From: Dinghuibacter silviterrae
GTDB lineage: Bacteria > Bacteroidota > Bacteroidia > Chitinophagales > Chitinophagaceae
Length of the DNA stretch: 64,000 bases
Assembly (NCBI RefSeq): GCF_004366355.1
Contig: NZ_SODV01000002.1
Location: 1,156,768-1,220,767 of the forward strand
Direction of reading: 5' to 3'
Shown here: positions 50,501 to 59,900 of the stretch, in pieces
Numbering within the stretch: position 1 is the stretch's first letter
How the letters are laid out: every line of letters begins with the position of its first letter
Notes under the pieces: model-generated
The model's input: the letters and a program-made list of their open reading frames with translations, nothing else
Databases searched by the model: none
What the model was told of the DNA's origin: nothing
Made by a program: the position numbers and the translations under genes

Positions 50501-50688
50501 CCCGGAACGGTTTGCTGTCGAAAGCAAAAATCGCCTCGGCCAGGTTTTACGTCAGCGGGAACAACCTTTTTTCGATCGACAAATGGGGACCGTCCTTCGA
50601 CCCCGAGGCGCCTAGCGGCTCGTCCACCAACGGGCGGTATTATCCCCAGCAAAGGGTCCTGAATGTCGGATTGAACGTCACCTTCTAA
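47566..50688 (+). CDS. SusC-like TonB-dependent outer-membrane transporter
   Basis: A 1040-residue SusC/RagA transporter. Signal peptide to LAASAQ, then a carboxypeptidase-regulatory-like domain (ITGRVTDSAGTSLGGVTVGV, residues ~40-110), a TonB-box region (LGDVVVIGYGTRKKVNLTGA), the plug (SNALAGSMPGLIVNTRSGEP, LIVIDGVPDRQGGFNRLDPN, then GARAANGVVLITTKRG) and the 22-strand barrel ending YYPQQRVLNVGLNVTF. It imports glycan oligomers with the SusD partner encoded 12 bp downstream. An operator shared with the glycosidase gene lies upstream. Confidence 0.95.
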   Translation: MLAQLLLKKRCLLGLAVGGFLMLTLAASAQSNNSAQSNPQITGRVTDSAGTSLGGVTVGVKGSKRGATTDSTGYFTLSAPGNAVLTFSMVGFRDQQVALNGRTSVTVALLGGRKDLGDVVVIGYGTRKKVNLTGAVSDISGGEIAKSPVANISNALAGSMPGLIVNTRSGEPGADDATFYIRGIGTLGNTAPLIVIDGVPDRQGGFNRLDPNDIESFTVLKDATGAIYGARAANGVVLITTKRGISGKPILSFTSNNAWTQPTRVPKMLNSHDYAESVNEYDALVGQQPTYTAAQLQKYADGSDPLGYPNTNWWKTVMNTWAYQNNDVISLRGGSDKVRYYLSGQYLRQNSMYKGGSDYYTNKNVRANIDIQATPSFRMGLDAMYRNEYKLTEGPQYGSAGDIFQELWSAYPYLVARYPDGKVGVGIGGGPQNSMVYVLNGDLGNTTNNYDFLQTKTSFGWNWDKITPGLHLDGYYSYDLFYYNYKGFNAQPPPAYSYDETTNTYTEVQSSIPPNLSITDSKTEDQLVNLKLGYERKFGKSAVEAFAAYEMSRETYTELDAYRTGFLSNSVQDLFAGSTIGQTNNSVTTMTARQNYIGRVSYNYDDRYLVDVNMREDGSPNFPQGKQYGFFPAVSAAWRVSNESFFKSGVIDELKVRGSWGQTGNDAVNPYQYIQTYQLQAGQVSQYLAAGYFYGATPTQVPGFVLGPTPNVNITWETATTTDLGLDMRLIKNLTFDMDVFRSMRTHILVPPNETVPQYTGLTLPDENLGKVLNHGIEFQLGWHKSQSREFSYFVNGNFTFAVNKVVYEAEPASVPAYQRLTGHPTGSFLLYQAMGLYQDTATVSHTPHPLGSGPGDIRYKDVNGDGVINALDEVRTNRSATPEIMYGLNFGGRYRNFDVSIFFQGQAAAKAMLQPGGLNMAQQFYDGRWLKPGDDKYPRTFNGPTNATYGSNTYASTFWLLNDAFLRMKNVEIGYNLPRNGLLSKAKIASARFYVSGNNLFSIDKWGPSFDPEAPSGSSTNGRYYPQQRVLNVGLNVTF

Positions 50689-50700
50689 AAGCAACAGATC

Positions 50701-52347
50701 ATGAAAAAGTCATTTGGAATTATACTAATAATAACAACCCTGTGTGCCTGTAAAAAGGTCCTGGATATACAACCGACCAGTTCCTTTACGACAGATGCCG
50801 TCTGGACGAGCCCGGCGCTGGTCCAGGTGTTTGTGAACGAAATTTATGCGGAGTCTGTTTTTGCCTTCAAGGACGGCGGATTCGGCTGGGGCTCCCAGAC
50901 CGATGAACTATACAGCAACTTCAACTGGTGCAACGAAAACCAGTATGTACAGGGCCAGGCGACGCCGGACAACCAGGGCAGTTCTTTCCCGCTGAACTAT
51001 AGCAGAACGCTGAATTTCTGGCCGACGCTCTACAGCACCATACAGAAGTGCAATACCTATTTTCAGAACATCGGCATGCTGGACACCGTGGGCAACCAGG
51101 CCCAAATCGTGTCGATGACGGGCCAGGTACATTTTCTCCGGGCGTTGTGCTATTTCGAGCTGTTAAAACGTTTCGGCGGTGTGCCCCTGATCACCAAGGT
51201 ATACACGACCAACGATACGAAGTTTACCGAAACACGGGCCACCTGGGATTCAACGGAGGCATTTATCCTGTCGGATATCAGCGCGGCCCTGCCCGGGTTG
51301 CAGCCCGCTGCGCCTTCGGGTCAGGAAGGGACCGCCACCACAGGTGCCGCGCTCGCCCTGAAGTCCAGATTGCTCCTGTATGCGGCCAGTCCTTATTTCA
51401 ACACGACCAACGATATGACCAGGTGGCAGGCAGCCGCCGATGCAGCGCTGGCGGTCATTAACCTGAACCAGTATTCTCTCTACGGCAGTTCGGCTTCCTA
51501 CGGCAAAATATTTACAGACTTCTTCAACCCCGAGGTGATCTTTGCCCGGGTGTACGGAGACGTCTACGAGGACCGTTATAATACGGTCTATAGAGACCTT
51601 AGCCCGAACGGCTACAACGGTTACAGCGCCTACAATGTGCTGGAGCAAATGGTGGAAGCATTCCAGATGAACGATGGCTCTGCATTTAGCTGGAGCAATG
51701 CCACGGAGGCGGCGAACCCCTACCAGAACCGCGATCCCCGTTTTTATGCCGATATCCTTTTCAACGGCGCTTCGTTCCAGGGACGGGCTGCCCAGTTCTG
51801 GCTGGGTGGGCTGGACTCGAAACTCAGCTCCCTCTCCCCCTGGAATGCCTCCAAAACGGGATATACGATCCTGAAGATGGTCGATTCCACGTATAACTTT
51901 AATGTAGAGCCCTACAGTGCGGCCCAGTGGATCGTTTTCCGGTTGTCGGAGATCTATCTCAACTATGCGGAGGCGGAAGCGGAGCTTGGACAGACGGCGA
52001 CGGCGCTCACCTACCTGAATAAGATCCGGGAGCGGGCCGGTATGCCGGATGTAGCTTCCGGCGGCGGAAGCGACCTGATCCAGAAGATCCAACAGGAACG
52101 CCGGATCGAGCTTTGTTTTGAAGGACACCGTTTCTTCGACCTCCGCCGCTGGGGCATGGCCGACCAGGGCGCCGGCGACGCGCTTGGCATCATCATCACA
52201 CCAACCAATGCGCAGAATACGACGTTCTCGTACCGGGTCGATACCGTGCAAACCAGGGTGTGGTTGCCGAGCTTTTATTACTACCCGATCCCGAGGTCGG
52301 AGATACAGGCCAATCCCAATCTTACACAGAACACCGGGTATAATTGA
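50701..52347 (+). CDS. SusD/RagB family glycan-binding lipoprotein
   Basis: A 548-residue surface lipoprotein. The signal peptide ends at LCACKKVLDIQPTSSFTTDA, with Cys17 as lipid site and the N-terminal SusD pattern after it. TPR-like helices follow (VSMTGQVHFLRALCYFELLK, RFGGVPLITKVYTTND), and the C-terminal RagB end is clear: WIVFRLSEIYLNYAEAEAEL, LTYLNKIRERAG, QQERRIELCFEGHRFFDLRR. It caps the SusC transporter and binds the substrate glycan. Confidence 0.95.
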   Translation: MKKSFGIILIITTLCACKKVLDIQPTSSFTTDAVWTSPALVQVFVNEIYAESVFAFKDGGFGWGSQTDELYSNFNWCNENQYVQGQATPDNQGSSFPLNYSRTLNFWPTLYSTIQKCNTYFQNIGMLDTVGNQAQIVSMTGQVHFLRALCYFELLKRFGGVPLITKVYTTNDTKFTETRATWDSTEAFILSDISAALPGLQPAAPSGQEGTATTGAALALKSRLLLYAASPYFNTTNDMTRWQAAADAALAVINLNQYSLYGSSASYGKIFTDFFNPEVIFARVYGDVYEDRYNTVYRDLSPNGYNGYSAYNVLEQMVEAFQMNDGSAFSWSNATEAANPYQNRDPRFYADILFNGASFQGRAAQFWLGGLDSKLSSLSPWNASKTGYTILKMVDSTYNFNVEPYSAAQWIVFRLSEIYLNYAEAEAELGQTATALTYLNKIRERAGMPDVASGGGSDLIQKIQQERRIELCFEGHRFFDLRRWGMADQGAGDALGIIITPTNAQNTTFSYRVDTVQTRVWLPSFYYYPIPRSEIQANPNLTQNTGYN

Positions 52348-52367
52348 GCTTTGACGTATATTGAAGC

Positions 52368-53378
52368 ATGAAGACGGTTTTTGACGAAATAAAGAAGCTG
52401 GAGGCGGTACCGTCGTTTTCAAAGCACGACCGCCTGGTGAACGGGATCATCAACGCGATCGATGAAAAGCTCCTGATGACCGATGACTTGCTGCCGTCAC
52501 TCAACGAAATGATCCGCACGCTGCGGTTTTCCAGGGATACGGTTGTAAAGGGTTATCAGGAGCTGATCAATCGCGGTCTGATCGGTTCTACCCGCGGAAG
52601 GGGCTATTATGTAACGAACGGCAACACGGATCAGACGCTGCAGGTGGCCCTGTTGATGTATAATATGGACACCTTCGAGGAGCAGTTCTACCGGAACTTC
52701 AGGGCGGAGCTGGGGCCCAACGTACACCTGAACGTCTTTTTCCACCACGGCAATATAGAGGTCTTTGAAACCATCCTGACGCAGGTAAAGGGCAAGTATG
52801 GCATGTACGTGATTGCCCCGATCCCGCACCCCCGGACGAAAGCACTGCTGGAAACCATCCCCAGGCACCGCTTCCTGATGGTGGACAGGTATGAGCCGGT
52901 CGATGGGGAGTTCAATCATATCACCCAGGAGTTTGCGCTGTCGTCCTACATGATATTCATGGAGCTCGCGCCGGTGATCCGGAAGTTCGACGAGATCATC
53001 TTTTACCATTCGGCCGACTCGCTGGACCCCAAGGAAATCGTCGGCGCTTTCAAAAAGTTCCTGAAGGATGCCGGTATTAAGGGCCGGGTGCTCCCGGAAT
53101 TCAAACCCGGTACGCTGGAAAAAGGGAAGGTCTATTTCACCCTGGATAACTATGCCGTATTTGCGATGCTGAAGGAGTGTAAAGCCAGAAAACTCAAACC
53201 GGGCCGGGACCTGGGGATACTTTCCCATAACGACGAGCCTGCCAAGGAGCTGATCGGGATCACGACTTATTCGGCGGATTTCTCCTTAATGGGAAAGAAA
53301 GCCGGGGAATTCGTGATGCGCCGCGAGGCGGTGATGGAAACGATGCCGATGGTATTATGGCGAAGAGCCACACTATAG
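52368..53378 (+). CDS. GntR family regulator with a LacI/periplasmic-binding-like sensor domain
   Basis: A 336-residue regulator. The N-terminal winged helix is GntR-type: LPSLNEMIRTLRFSRDTVVK, GYQELINRGLIGSTRGRGYY. The rest is a LacI/GalR-like sugar-binding domain (TLQVALLMYNMDTFEEQFYR, KYGMYVIAPIPHPRTKALLE, LGILSHNDEPAKELIGIT). It sits between SusD and the symporter in the PUL and probably senses a released mono- or oligosaccharide. The shared tandem-repeat site ahead of both halves of the locus is its likely target. Confidence 0.9.
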   Translation: MKTVFDEIKKLEAVPSFSKHDRLVNGIINAIDEKLLMTDDLLPSLNEMIRTLRFSRDTVVKGYQELINRGLIGSTRGRGYYVTNGNTDQTLQVALLMYNMDTFEEQFYRNFRAELGPNVHLNVFFHHGNIEVFETILTQVKGKYGMYVIAPIPHPRTKALLETIPRHRFLMVDRYEPVDGEFNHITQEFALSSYMIFMELAPVIRKFDEIIFYHSADSLDPKEIVGAFKKFLKDAGIKGRVLPEFKPGTLEKGKVYFTLDNYAVFAMLKECKARKLKPGRDLGILSHNDEPAKELIGITTYSADFSLMGKKAGEFVMRREAVMETMPMVLWRRATL

Positions 53379-54965
53379 ATGATTGCGAGCTTTCTTCTTT
53401 TTACGTCCATCATTGCCTTTGTCGCCTGGCGGCAGACCAGGAAGACCGAAGTCAATACCCTGAGCGGCCTCTTCCTCGCCGGAAGGAGTCTCGGGTTCCT
53501 GGTCGTAGGGGGCGGTTTGCTGTTTGCCAATATCAATACCGCAACGATTATCGGGGAAAACGAGTTGGTGTATACCAACAATATGACGGTGATCGCCTGG
53601 GGCGTAACGTCGGTGTTTGCCATGCTGCTGGTGTCCGAATTTATCATGCCGATCTACCTGCGGACGGGCATTGCGACAACTCCTGAATACCTGTCCAGGC
53701 GGTATGACCGGTCGACGGGGACGTTGGTATCGGTTATTTTCCTGGTGAGTTATATCGTCAACCTGCTGCCGACGGTATTGTACGGAGGCGCTGTCGCCTT
53801 CAATGCCCTGTTTGATGTATCCGGCCTTTTGCACATCGGTTATTGGCCCTCGGTCTGGATACTGGTTTGGCTCATGGGTGCCATCGGTTGTCTGTACAGT
53901 ATACTCGGCGGCCTCCGGGCGATAGCGGTGTCGGATACGTTGCTGGGCATGGGCCTTTTTGCCGGAGGCATTTTGCTGCCCTTTTTCGCCCTACGGTACC
54001 TGGGGCATGGCGACCTGGGCGCCGGTCTTCGCACGGTCCTGGGGAGTCACCGGGAACATTTCAACAGCATCGGTCGTACCGGTGACCCGATCCCGTTCCC
54101 GGCCCTGTTCACGGGTATGTTGTTGGTTAATCTGTATTACTGGGGGACCGAGCAATACATCGTCCAGCAGGTGCTGGCCTCCCGGGACCTGAAAACCTGC
54201 CAGCAGGGCATTGCGGTGGCCTGCCTGGGGAAGCTGTTTTCGCCGCTGCTGCTGAATATCCCGGGTTTGATCGCCGTGCATGTATTCAGCCGCCTGCGCA
54301 ATACGGCCGAGGTCTTTCCCGCATTGGCGGCACTGGTGTCTCCCCCTTTTATCTCGGGGTACATCGCTGCGATCATCTTCGGCGCCGGGTTGAGCACGTT
54401 CAATGCGGGTTTGAACAGCAGCAGCACCCTTTTTATCCTCAACATTTACCGGCCCTGGCGGTTGTCGAAAGGGGTACATGTGGAGGAGCGGTCCATGGTG
54501 CGCGCCGCAAAGCGTTTCGAACTGGGCGTTTGTTTTTTGGCAATGACGATCGCCCCTTTCCTGGTGTTTGCCCGGCACGGGTTTTATACCTATATACAAA
54601 CGGTCAATGGCTTTTTTAACGTACCGATCTTCACCATCATTTTCGTCGGCATGCTGACAAAGCGGGTGCCGGCGCTGGCGGCAAAGGCGGGGCTCTTGTT
54701 CTTTATACTTTGCTATGGACTTACACAAACCGTTTTCCCGGTTCCGCTTCATTTCCTCCACGTGCTGGCCCTGTTGTTTGTATTGACGGCCGGGTTGATG
54801 CTGATCGTGGGCCGTATCCGGCCGATGGCTGAACCGTATCAATCCGTAGCAAATGCAAAGGTCGAACTGACACCCTGGAAGAACCGGTACTATTATGCGG
54901 TCGCATTGCTGGCGGTGATGGTCGCCATATTTATGCTGTTTTCGCCCCTGGGACTGGCGAAATAG
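53379..54965 (+). CDS. Sodium:solute symporter (SSS family) sugar permease
   Basis: A 528-residue transporter with about 13-14 membrane helices. LFLAGRSLGFLVVGGGLLFA and NINTATIIGENELVYTN are the first helices with the family's conserved GRS and N-terminal Na+-site pattern; SGYIAAIIFGAGLSTFNAGLNSSSTLF is the helix with the Na+-binding Ser/Thr, a strong SSS mark. It starts directly after the regulator's stop codon (0 bp gap). It probably brings the sugar freed by the glycosidases into the cytoplasm. Confidence 0.92.
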   Translation: MIASFLLFTSIIAFVAWRQTRKTEVNTLSGLFLAGRSLGFLVVGGGLLFANINTATIIGENELVYTNNMTVIAWGVTSVFAMLLVSEFIMPIYLRTGIATTPEYLSRRYDRSTGTLVSVIFLVSYIVNLLPTVLYGGAVAFNALFDVSGLLHIGYWPSVWILVWLMGAIGCLYSILGGLRAIAVSDTLLGMGLFAGGILLPFFALRYLGHGDLGAGLRTVLGSHREHFNSIGRTGDPIPFPALFTGMLLVNLYYWGTEQYIVQQVLASRDLKTCQQGIAVACLGKLFSPLLLNIPGLIAVHVFSRLRNTAEVFPALAALVSPPFISGYIAAIIFGAGLSTFNAGLNSSSTLFILNIYRPWRLSKGVHVEERSMVRAAKRFELGVCFLAMTIAPFLVFARHGFYTYIQTVNGFFNVPIFTIIFVGMLTKRVPALAAKAGLLFFILCYGLTQTVFPVPLHFLHVLALLFVLTAGLMLIVGRIRPMAEPYQSVANAKVELTPWKNRYYYAVALLAVMVAIFMLFSPLGLAK

Positions 54966-54968
54966 ACT

Positions 54969-54976
54969 TATGTTTG
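54969..54976 (+). promoter_or_regulatory. Probable -7 element (TAnnTTTG) of the glycosidase pair
   Basis: TATGTTTG directly abuts the operator repeat at 54977; ATG follows at 55000. No clear -33 element at standard spacing. Confidence 0.5.
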
Positions 54977-54995
54977 CAGACTAGACCAGACTAGT
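54977..54995. promoter_or_regulatory. Tandem-repeat operator upstream of the glycosidase genes
   Basis: CAGACTAGACCAGACTAGT, identical over 19 bp to 47522-47540. It covers the expected transcription start, which fits repression by a regulator bound there. Confidence 0.65.
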
Positions 54996-54999
54996 TATT

Positions 55000-56958
55000 A
55001 TGAAACATTTACTGTTTTGGGGACTTATGTGGTGGGGACCCGCGGTGTTTGCCCAGTCTCCAAGGTGGCAGCTTTGCCGGGACAAAGGGATCCGCTGGAC
55101 GGTGACACCGGGCAGCGCCCATGACGACCATATCGAAATGGCGGGGAAAAGTATGGCAGCCATCATCACCTACGGTGTGGACAAAGAGGGCGGTTTGGTA
55201 TTGACACAACACCTCGTTTTCCCGGGACTCCGGACCATCCCCAATGATACCCGCGGCAGCTATGCGCTTCGTCTTGTGGAACGGGTGATGGACTCCCTGC
55301 AGATCGACGGCCGGCCGGTCGTCGAACGCCCCCGCGTCTTCTATATTAAAGGGATACTAAAAATGGTGAGCGGCACGCAGACGCCATTGGTGTTGCAAAG
55401 AACGGTTTTCCCTTCGGTGGACAAGCGGGCATACGTAGAGCGGTATGTTCTGACCAACAAGGGAAGCAAAGCGATGACACTGCACCTCCCGGTGGTGAAC
55501 AGGGACAGCGTGACGGCATCCGCCGGCGAAATACAAGGTCCGTTTGTCCTTACGCGCAGGACGTACGGCGGCGGGGATGTGACGCTGAGACCCGGATCCA
55601 GCGTGGCCTTCAGCTATGTCGTCTCCGTGCGGCGGGCATCGGAGTATTCGTATGTATTTTCAGCGGACTATGAACAAAAGCGAAGGGTTAACCTGGTCGA
55701 TGACATTTTCGGGTCACTGGTATTGACAACGCCCAACGATACGATCAACCGGCTTTTTGATTTTGCAAAACTGCGGACGACCGAAAGCATTTATGATACA
55801 AAAGCGGGTTTGATGCACGGCCCGGGTGGGGGAGAGTACTACGCCGCGATCTGGGCGAACGACCAGGCAGAGTATGCCAGTCCGTTTTTCCCGTTCCTTG
55901 GCAACGCTTCCGGGAATGAAGCGGCCGGAAATACGTTCCGGCTGTTTGCCTCCTACATGAACACGGGGTACCGTCCCCTGCCCAGTTCCATCGTTGCTGA
56001 AGGAGATACCATTTGGGCGGGTGCGGGTGACCGGGGTGACCAGGCCATGATTGGGTATGGCGCGGCGCGTTTTGCCCTGGCCTATGGAGATACCATGGAG
56101 GCCAGGCGTCTTTGGCCGCTGATCTCCTGGTGTCTGGAATACCTTCGCCGGAAGCGCACTTCCGAGGGGGTGATCGCCAGCGACGCGGATGAACTGGAGG
56201 GTCGGTTTCCCGCGGGGAAAGTCAATTTATCCACCAACGTATTGGCTTACGGCGGGTTTCTGTATGCGTCGCGCCTGGCGGCCTCCCTGGGAGACGGTGT
56301 GACGGCCGCCCGCCTGCGGTCGGAAGCCGGCCGGCTTAGGGAAGACCTGGGTAAATACTTTGGCGCAAGGGTCAGCGGCTTTGATACCTATCGCTACTAT
56401 GACGGAAATACGGTGCTCCGGTCCTGGATATGTCTACCGCTCGTGATGGGTATCGACGACCGGGCGTCTCAAACGGTACGGGCTTTGTTGTCTCCCCATC
56501 TCTGGACGAAAAACGGTATCCTCACCGAAGAAGGGGATACCACGTTTTGGGACCGGGCGACTTTGTACGCGTTCCGGGGGCTTTTCTCCGCAGGCGCTAC
56601 GGATACCTGTTACCGTTATTTTGCATACTATTCGCGCACCCGTTTGCTTGGAGAACACGTACCTTACCCCGTGGAGGCCTGGCCGGAGGGAAACCAGCGC
56701 CAGCTCTCGGCGGAAAGCGCGTTGTACTGCCGGGTCATCACCGAGGGACTTTTTGGGATAGATCCGCTGGGGCTGGGCAGTTTTTCGATCACGCCTAAGT
56801 TGCCGGCCGGCTGGTCGTCGATGTCCCTCGATCATATCGCTGCCTTTGGCGCCGACTGGCGTATTGCGGTACGCGGCAGGGAGGTGACGGTGTACCGGAA
56901 TGGAGTGAAAGTGAAAAACGTTAGTTGGGATGGGGTTACGCCCATTGTTATAAATTAA
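55000..56958 (+). CDS. Secreted six-hairpin glycosidase-like protein
   Basis: A 652-residue protein with a signal peptide (LLFWGLMWWGPAVFAQ). An N-terminal beta-sandwich (residues ~30-230, YVERYVLTNKGSKAMTLHLP) precedes an (alpha/alpha)6 barrel with PGGGEYYAAIWANDQAEYAS, AEGDTIWAGAGDRGDQAMIG, YGAARFALAYGD and VEAWPEGNQRQLSAESALYC. This is the layout of six-hairpin glycosidases; no GH family can be set by eye, and the acid residues EYYAAIWANDQAE and E in PVEAWPEGN are the candidate catalytic ones. It starts its own transcript after the shared operator and precedes the GH110-like gene by 4 bp. Confidence 0.8.
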   Translation: MKHLLFWGLMWWGPAVFAQSPRWQLCRDKGIRWTVTPGSAHDDHIEMAGKSMAAIITYGVDKEGGLVLTQHLVFPGLRTIPNDTRGSYALRLVERVMDSLQIDGRPVVERPRVFYIKGILKMVSGTQTPLVLQRTVFPSVDKRAYVERYVLTNKGSKAMTLHLPVVNRDSVTASAGEIQGPFVLTRRTYGGGDVTLRPGSSVAFSYVVSVRRASEYSYVFSADYEQKRRVNLVDDIFGSLVLTTPNDTINRLFDFAKLRTTESIYDTKAGLMHGPGGGEYYAAIWANDQAEYASPFFPFLGNASGNEAAGNTFRLFASYMNTGYRPLPSSIVAEGDTIWAGAGDRGDQAMIGYGAARFALAYGDTMEARRLWPLISWCLEYLRRKRTSEGVIASDADELEGRFPAGKVNLSTNVLAYGGFLYASRLAASLGDGVTAARLRSEAGRLREDLGKYFGARVSGFDTYRYYDGNTVLRSWICLPLVMGIDDRASQTVRALLSPHLWTKNGILTEEGDTTFWDRATLYAFRGLFSAGATDTCYRYFAYYSRTRLLGEHVPYPVEAWPEGNQRQLSAESALYCRVITEGLFGIDPLGLGSFSITPKLPAGWSSMSLDHIAAFGADWRIAVRGREVTVYRNGVKVKNVSWDGVTPIVIN

Positions 56959-56962
56959 GCGT

Positions 56963-59900
56963 ATGAAGAAATGGTTTTGGCTCGCCAGTGTGGTCGCGGT
57001 TTGCGGCACCGCCGCCGCCCAGGGCGTCCGCTTCTGCGGCTCCGACACCGCCCTGGTGCGCGCCTTTGCCTGGGCAAAAACCCAAGCCCTGCACTACAAG
57101 GGAAAGCCCGGCGATCCGGTAGGCCCCTGGTATGAATCCGCGCTCCCGCCGAGGGACGCGTTCTGTATGCGGGACGTCTCCCACCAGTCGGTCGGCGCCG
57201 CCATCCTTGGACTGGACGCAGCGAATAAGAATATGCTGACGCTGTTCGCCCAAAATATGTCCGCGGAGAAAAACTGGTGTTCCTATTGGGAAATGAATAA
57301 GCATGGCGTACCCGCCCCGGAAGACTATCGCAGCGACAAAGAATTCTGGTACAACCTGGATGCCAATTTCGACGTGTTGTGGGCGACGTGGCGGCTGGCC
57401 GCCTGGACCGGTGACAGCAGCTATTACACGGCTCCGGTCTTCCGAAACTTCCAGGAGCAGACCGCCGATGCCTACATTAACAGCTGGGTCTTGCAGCCGG
57501 ACTCGTTGCTGACACGACCCGCCCATCCGAATGCGCCCACGCCTTTTCATGAGGAAGATGCGTTCGATCGCTGTCGCGGCCTACCCTCCTATTCAGAGGG
57601 GATCCCCGACATGAAGATGGGGGTCGACCTGGTGGCCGCGCTGTACCGCGGTTTGGAGACCTATTCGGAGATCCTGAAACAACGGGGAGAACCGGCCGGC
57701 GGCTTCACACAACGCGCGCAGCAATACCGCACCCGGCTGGAAAGCGACTGGTGGAGCGACTCCTTGGGCCGCTACCGTACCTGGTACAGCACCGGGAACC
57801 AATTTGGCATAGGGGAGGGAGAAACCTTCCTTTTGTGGTTTGACGCGTTACAGGACACGGCACGTATCCGCCGCACCGTCGACCACCTGGCCTCTGTGCG
57901 CTGGAATGTAGAAAACACCTCATATCTGCCTTACCTGTTTTACCGGGAGGGGTTCTGGGATACCGGGAGGAATACGATCCTGTACCTTGCCGATCCCGGC
58001 ACCGCGCGCCGTGAATACCCCGAGGTATCTTTCGGCGTCGTGCAGGCCGTCGTCCTGGGCCTGATGGGCGTGTCTCCCATACCGGGCACCCGCACCGTAA
58101 CGACATTGTACCGTCACCGCGGCCCCGGCAGCGCCTGGCTGGAAGATCTTCCCGTCTTAGGTACCACCCTGACCATTCGGCATCTATCGCCCCGGGAAAG
58201 CAGTGTCACCAACACGGGCAAAAAGCGAGTGATCTGGCGGGCCCAGTTCTCCGGCTTGTACACGAGCGCGAGGGTGGGCGCTAAAATGCTCCCCGCGCAG
58301 CGGTTTACGGATAAGTGGGGCAGGGACATATCCTACGTGGACGTGCCACTGGACGCCGGGCAGCAAGCCTCGGTGCAAGTCAGCCAGGTAGGCTTGGTAT
58401 CGGTGGTGACGGACCCGTTGAAAAACGGGAGTCCGGCATTAAAGAAAGCAGCGGAAGCCTGCAAAGGAGCACGCGTCTTGTCCTTACCCGGTGGCCGGAT
58501 CGACCTCTGGCCGGAAGGTTCCGTTCAAAAGGAGCTGTATATATCCAACGCGACCGAAGACGATACCCTGCCGAAAATAAAACACATCGCACTTTGCCTG
58601 GAAAATGTGCATCACCTGGTGGTGGAAGGGCATCATACCCTGCTGGTGCTGCACGGCAAAATGGTATCCTTTGCGCTGCTGCACTGTTCGGACATCACCA
58701 TTAAAGACCTTCGTGTAGATTATGACCGGCCGACCATGTCGGAAATGACGATCCAGTCCATCCGCCCGGATCAGGCCGATGTCCTCATCCACCCGGATTC
58801 CCGTTACCGGATCGACTCCGCCGGCCGGATTCACTTTTACGGTGACGGCTGGGAGACCCGGGATTTCCATACCATCGTGTATGACCCGGCAGGAGAAACG
58901 ATGCGGTATTCGTCGTTTCAGCCCTTCCGGGAAAGCCGGGCGTCCGACTTTGAAAGCCGGGCGTCCAGCGCCGGGTCTTCCCGCGTGCTTTTCCAGGGCG
59001 ATTTCAGCAAGGCCGGTCTTCATGCGGGTGAGGTGCTGACAGTCCGAGACCCCTACCGGGACAACGCCGGCGTCTTTATCGACCGCAGCCGCAACGTGAC
59101 GCTCGCGGGCGTGGATATGTATTATATGCACGGACTGGGAATTGTTTCCCAATATTCGGAGAATCTTTGTTTCAAGGGCGTCCACGTCACCCCGAGCCAC
59201 GGCCGGGTCGTAAGCGCCTTCGCGGACTGTTTCCATTTTTCCGGTTGCAAAGGCAGCATTCTGCTGGACAGTTGTTGCACCAAGGGTTCTCATGACGACG
59301 CGGTGAATGTTCATGGCACGCACCTGCGCATCGTGTCCGCGGCCAACACGGCAACGGTAAGGGTTCGCTTCATGCACCCGCAGACCTGGGGTTTCGAGGC
59401 CTTTTACCCCGGCGACAGCATCGCCTACATCGATCCCCAAACGTTGTTGCCCATCGGGTGTGGGATCGTGCGCAGCGCGCGGCTGATCAACCGGCGCGAG
59501 ATCGAATTGAGGCTTCAGACAAAGCCTCAGTCCCCCGTACGCACGGGCGACTGTATCGAAAACATCACCTGGACCCCCGACGTCACCATCCGGCACTGCC
59601 GCTTCGAACGGACGGACACACGGGGCGTATTGGTGACTACCCGCCGCAAGGTGCTTATCGAAGACAACACGTTTTACCGGACAGGCATGCACGCGATCCT
59701 TATCGCGGACGACGCCCTCTCCTGGTTCGAATCCGGCGCCGTCCGGGACGTCACGATCCGTCGCAACCGGTTCATCGGTTGCGGGTACAACGATGCGCCC
59801 GACGACTACGTCATCTCCGTCGCCCCGGAGAACAAGAAAATCGTGACCGGGTCCTTTGTCCACCACAATATACGCATCGAGGACAACGAGTTCGATACCG

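Noticed and set aside
58484-59866. A 460-codon open frame antisense to the GH110-like gene
   Set aside because: Shadow of the glycosidase gene; no domain, start or operon context.
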